Shown in pieces: positions 60,944 to 64,000 of a stretch of 64,000 bases of DNA; the first letter of the stretch is position 1; each line of letters opens with the position of its first letter. The position numbers and the translations under genes are program-made. The notes beneath the pieces are model-generated. The model made no database searches, had not been told where the DNA came from, and saw nothing but the letters and a program-made list of their open reading frames with translations. Origin of the DNA: JASHPR01 sp963795055 (lineage in GTDB: Bacteria > Actinomycetota > Actinomycetes > Streptosporangiales > Streptosporangiaceae); assembly GCA_963795055.1 (NCBI GenBank), contig CAWCGJ010000024.1, positions 62,001-126,000 on the forward strand. Direction: 5' to 3'.

Positions 60944-62118
60944 CCGGACCCTCCCTCCGCCCTGGCCGGCCATCCCGGCCGTCCCGCCTGCGAGTACACC
61001 AGTTCACCACCGATCCACGTGGCTCGCGTACGCAGGTCATCACCCAGCCAGACCAGGTCCGCGGCCGCGCCCGGCGCGATCCGGCCGAGGTCCGGCCGGC
61101 CGATCAGGTCGGCGGGCACGCGGCTGGCCGCGGCGACGGCCTCGGCCAGCCCGATCCCGGCCGCCACCAGGTTCGCCACCCCGATGTCCATCCGCAGCGC
61201 CGAGCCGGCCAGGGTGCCGTCGTCGCGCACCGGAGGCTGCCCGTCCCCCGCCGGCAGCTCGATCGGCTCGCCGCCCAGCAGGTAGCGGCCGGGGGGCATC
61301 CCGGCACAGGCCGCCGCGTCCGTGACCGCGCAGATCCGGCCGGGCGCCGCACGAAACGCCATAACGCACACCTGCGGGGACACGTGGTGCAGATCCGCGA
61401 TCAGGCCGCTGGTGAGGCGCTGGTCGGTCAGCGCCTGGCCGACCACTCCCGGCTCGCGGTGGTGCAGCGGGCGCTGCGCGTTGAACAGGTGCGTCACCAT
61501 CCGGGCGCCGTGGTCAGCCGCCGCGGCCACCTGCCGGGCCGTCGCGTCGCTGTGGCCCACGCTGACCAGGACGCCGGCTTCGGTCAGCCGGTCGATGGCG
61601 GCCAGGGCGCCGTCGCGTTCCGGCGCCAGGGTGACCAGCCGGAGCACGCCCTGGCCGGCCGCGAGCAGTTCGTCCACGGCGGCGGGCGTCGGGTCGGTGA
61701 TCCAGGCCTCGTGGTGCGCGCCCTTGCGGGCGGGCGAGATGAACGGGCCCTCCGCGTGCACGCCGAGCACCCGGGCCGCCCCGGTCGGCAGGGCCGCGAT
61801 CAGCGCCGACGCGGCCCGCAACGCCGCGCCGAGCGCCCCGGGCGGCGCCGTGACGAAGGTGGGCAGCAGGGCCGTCACGCCGGTCTGCGGGAGCCGGGTC
61901 ACGACCCTGGCCCAGCCGTCGGCGTCCGCGACCCGGAATTCTTCGCCGAAGTAGCCGTTGACCTGTAGATCCACGAGTCCCGGCAGCAGGATCCCGTCCG
62001 GCAGCGCGATGTCGGGAGCTCGCGGCGGCCGTCCCGGCGCGACCGCTGTCACCCGTCCCGCGGCCACCGACACGTAGCCGGGCTCGAGGATCACGCGTCC
62101 GGCCTCGGCCGTTATCAC
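60940..62118 (-). CDS. nagA: N-acetylglucosamine-6-phosphate deacetylase
   Basis: Removes acetate from GlcNAc-6-P. The protein is an amidohydrolase-fold enzyme of 392 residues with LPGLVDLQVNGYFGEEF, the metal region GVHAEGPFISPARKGAHH, SVGHSDATARQ, THLFNAQRPLHHREPG and CAVTDAAACAG (catalytic Asp). The GTG at 62118 gives a near-complete start, but the frame stays open upstream and codes ALITAPR, as in family members. A CTG start near 62160 is therefore possible. It forms a two-gene operon with the SIS protein. Confidence 0.92.
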   Translation of the reverse strand: MITAEAGRVILEPGYVSVAAGRVTAVAPGRPPRAPDIALPDGILLPGLVDLQVNGYFGEEFRVADADGWARVVTRLPQTGVTALLPTFVTAPPGALGAALRAASALIAALPTGAARVLGVHAEGPFISPARKGAHHEAWITDPTPAAVDELLAAGQGVLRLVTLAPERDGALAAIDRLTEAGVLVSVGHSDATARQVAAAADHGARMVTHLFNAQRPLHHREPGVVGQALTDQRLTSGLIADLHHVSPQVCVMAFRAAPGRICAVTDAAACAGMPPGRYLLGGEPIELPAGDGQPPVRDDGTLAGSALRMDIGVANLVAAGIGLAEAVAAASRVPADLIGRPDLGRIAPGAAADLVWLGDDLRTRATWIGGELVYSQAGRPGWPARAEGGSG

Positions 62119-62190
62119 CCGCGGCGCGGTGATCAGTGCCTCGGTCCCGGGCCGGGTCAGCGGGTCACCTGGCCGTCACGTCCTCGTGGC

Positions 62191-63174
62191 TCAGGGACGG
62201 GCGGCGTCGCCGCCGGCCGGGGCCGGGGTCAAGGCGGCGCGCCGGGCGCTGGCGAACAGTTCCCGCATCTCCTTCGCCACCAGGCCGGGATGCTCCATCA
62301 TCGCCACGTGCCCGGTCCGCGACAGCACGACCGCGCGCCCGCGGCGGAACGCGCGCGCCGCAGGCGCGGCCATGGCCGGCCGGACCAGCCGGTCATGGCT
62401 GCCGTAGATGACCAGGGTCGGCGCGGTCACCCGGACCGCGTCGCGCCACAGCGAGCGCGGGCCGCGCCGGACGTACTCGGCGACCAGCCCGCGGCCGGCG
62501 GCGAGCAGCACCTCGCCGGCGTACCCCAGCCCGTCCCGGCGGACGAGTTCGGCGGTCTCCTCGGCCAGGCGCTTCGGGTGCACCAGGGTCGGATCGGCGT
62601 ACACATCCCGGATCGAGACCGCGGTCCGGTCGGCGGCCGAGATCCGCTGCTGCACCCGGTTCAGCAGCCAGGGACCGACCCGCGGCACGCACAGCACCGT
62701 CAGCCGCATCGGGAGCAGGCGCGGCCGCAGGTCCGGCAGGGCGGGGGCGATCAGGGTGAGGGTCCGCACCAGGTCCGGCCGCCGCGCGGCCACCCGGACG
62801 CAGACGGCCCCGCCCATCGAGTTGCCGACCAGGTGCACCGGCCAGTACCCGCGCGTATCGATCAGGTCGCAGACGGCGCGGACCATGTCATCGACGGAGT
62901 ACACGCCGCCGGGGCGGGCACCGCCCGCGAGGACCGGCGAGAAGCCAAATCCCGGGAGATCCAGGGCCTCGCAGGCCAGGGCCTCGTCCGGGCGGTCGGC
63001 GGGAGGCCGTCGCAGCAGGTCCATCAGGTCGGTCCAGTTCGTTGCCGACCCGCCGAGTCCGTGCACGAAGAGCGCGGGCTCGGCGCCCTCCGGCGCCGGC
63101 GCGCTGCGCACGAACACCTCGCCCGCGCCCACGGCCACGAGCTGGCCGGGCCACGGAGCGATCGGATCGGTCAT
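62191..63174 (-). CDS. Alpha/beta hydrolase
   Basis: A protein of 327 residues. LFVHGLGGSATNWTDL provides the oxyanion region, HLVGNSMGGAVCVRVA the nucleophile Ser, IYGSHDRLVRPAMAA the acidic residue and RTGHVAMMEHP the catalytic His. The ATG at 63174 is preferred over a TTG twelve bases upstream. There is no signal peptide. It lies between nagA (73 bp) and Ku on the same strand; no metabolic link is clear. Confidence 0.88.
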   Translation of the reverse strand: MTDPIAPWPGQLVAVGAGEVFVRSAPAPEGAEPALFVHGLGGSATNWTDLMDLLRRPPADRPDEALACEALDLPGFGFSPVLAGGARPGGVYSVDDMVRAVCDLIDTRGYWPVHLVGNSMGGAVCVRVAARRPDLVRTLTLIAPALPDLRPRLLPMRLTVLCVPRVGPWLLNRVQQRISAADRTAVSIRDVYADPTLVHPKRLAEETAELVRRDGLGYAGEVLLAAGRGLVAEYVRRGPRSLWRDAVRVTAPTLVIYGSHDRLVRPAMAAPAARAFRRGRAVVLSRTGHVAMMEHPGLVAKEMRELFASARRAALTPAPAGGDAARP

Positions 63175-63260
63175 GAACGAAGACAATACCTGCCGCTGCG
63201 GCCGGCGCCGCCCGGGCCAGGGCCGCCAGAGTGCCGGTCAGGTAACCCGGGCAAACCCCT

Positions 63261-64000
63261 TTAGCTGGCCCGACGCCGGGTCTTTGACTGCGTCGCTGCG
63301 GCATCCGCGCTCTTGGCCGAGCGCTTGGCCGCCGGTCGCTGGGCATCCTTGGCCGCGGCCGGCTTCGAGGCTCCCGCCTTCTCCTCGGCGTCCGCCGCCG
63401 CTCCGCTTCCGGTCTCAGCGGTCCTGGCCTTGCCGCTCTTGGCCCGGCTGGCCCCGGCCCGGCTGGCCCCGCTGCTGGCCCCGGAGCTCTTGGCCGCGCT
63501 GCCCTTCGCGGCGGGACGCGACTTCTTTGTGCCGCCCGCGATGGCCCGGGGGGACACCGCGGTCGTGACCTCCCCGGCCTGGCGGGTTCCGCCTCGGGCG
63601 GCGTCCAGGCTGGCCTTGAGCGCGTCCGCGAGGCTGGTCAGCTCGGCCGGCTCGCTCGGGCCCTCGGGCTGGACTATCTCGCGGCCCTCGACCTTGGCGT
63701 CCACCAGTTCCTGCAGCGCCTCGCGGTAGTGGTCGTGGTACTCGTCAGGGTCGAAGTCCACGGTCATCGACTCGATGAGGGAGGCCGCCATCTGCAGCTC
63801 CTGTGATCGCACCTCCACGTCATCGTCAAGGAACTTGAAGTCGGGAACGCGCACCTCGTCCGGCCAGAGCAGGGTCTCGAGCACCAGGACGCCGTCCCGC
63901 GGACGCAGCGTGGCCAGCGACTCCCGCTGCCGCAGCGCCACCTGGGCCAGGGCCACCTTGCCCGAGCGGTCGAGCGAGTCGCGCAGCAGCACGTAGGCCC
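63261..64000 (-). CDS. ku: Non-homologous end-joining protein Ku (N-terminus outside window)
   Basis: Homodimeric DNA-end binding protein. The visible part starts within the core (AYVLLRDSLDRSGKVALAQVALRQRESLATLRPRDGVLVLETLLWPDEVR) and runs through the minimal Ku domain (FDPDEYHDHYREALQELVDAKVEG). After that the C-terminal tail of about 120 residues is Lys/Ala/Ser-rich (KSGKARTAETG..., ending QSKTRRRAS). Such basic tails bind DNA or recruit ligase D. The gene continues past the right edge. Confidence 0.92.
   Translation of the reverse strand, partial: AYVLLRDSLDRSGKVALAQVALRQRESLATLRPRDGVLVLETLLWPDEVRVPDFKFLDDDVEVRSQELQMAASLIESMTVDFDPDEYHDHYREALQELVDAKVEGREIVQPEGPSEPAELTSLADALKASLDAARGGTRQAGEVTTAVSPRAIAGGTKKSRPAAKGSAAKSSGASSGASRAGASRAKSGKARTAETGSGAAADAEEKAGASKPAAAKDAQRPAAKRSAKSADAAATQSKTRRRAS

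Noticed and set aside
1..64000. tRNA, rRNA or riboswitch genes
   Set aside because: No cloverleaf, rRNA core or known riboswitch consensus was recognised by eye; a covariance-model scan would be needed to exclude them.

Overview
The window is high-GC DNA from an actinomycete. Supporting signs are the gene order rplM-rpsI-glmM-glmS ... nnr-alr-tsaE-tsaB-rimI-tsaD-groES-groEL-guaB-guaB3, a His-rich GroEL tail, a CIRCE element, an F420/luciferase-like oxidoreductase, a DUF574-type methyltransferase, a Ku gene, many GTG starts and many 4-bp ATGA/GTGA gene overlaps. A Streptosporangiales-like lineage is plausible, but the genus cannot be read from the sequence.

Layout. 1-12.2 kb (minus strand): glpD (partial), guaB3, guaB, groEL, groES, and a co-directional run alr-hydrolase-tsaE-(membrane protein)-tsaB-rimI-tsaD. 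The Tsa proteins make the t6A modification of tRNA. 12.2-18.8 kb: GC-rich tandem repeats, an S9 peptidase, a MarR/MFS efflux pair, a 19-bp tandem repeat and nnr. 19.0-35.0 kb (minus strand): a long, tightly overlapping exopolysaccharide locus. 35.2-39.7 kb: glmS, glmM, rpsI, rplM, which supply amino-sugar precursors and ribosomal proteins. 40-51 kb: accessory genes, namely a repeat-rich membrane protein, methyltransferases, a small repeat peptide with a TPR protein and an MFS transporter, a decayed transposase and a DUF2182/DUF1326 pair. 51-64 kb: an IS605-type TnpB element, an LLM oxidoreductase, a 1366-residue pseudokinase-cyclase-ATPase-TPR protein, an SDR, a nagA/SIS amino-sugar catabolic pair, a hydrolase and Ku (partial).

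Main point. The exopolysaccharide locus carries an ATP-grasp enzyme, a flavoprotein, a polyprenyl glycosylphosphotransferase, a NodB-type deacetylase, GT4 glycosyltransferases (one PelF-like), an 11-12 TM membrane protein, a LegB-like dehydratase, a second SDR epimerase and two spherulin-4 (GH135-like) hydrolases. Two NarL-type response regulators with altered receiver residues are at its distal end. This toolkit (epimerase + GT4 + deacetylase + spherulin-4 hydrolase) parallels the fungal galactosaminogalactan and bacterial Pel systems. It lies beside glmS/glmM and interrupts the usual glmS-nnr neighbourhood. An array of ~22-bp iterated ATTA(C/T)CG motifs precedes one response regulator.

Caution. 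tsaD, glmS and the small membrane gene at 43.0 kb each need a single-base frame correction, and the transposase at 47.5-49.1 kb needs five, all +1. Either the sequence contains indel errors or these genes are truly broken.
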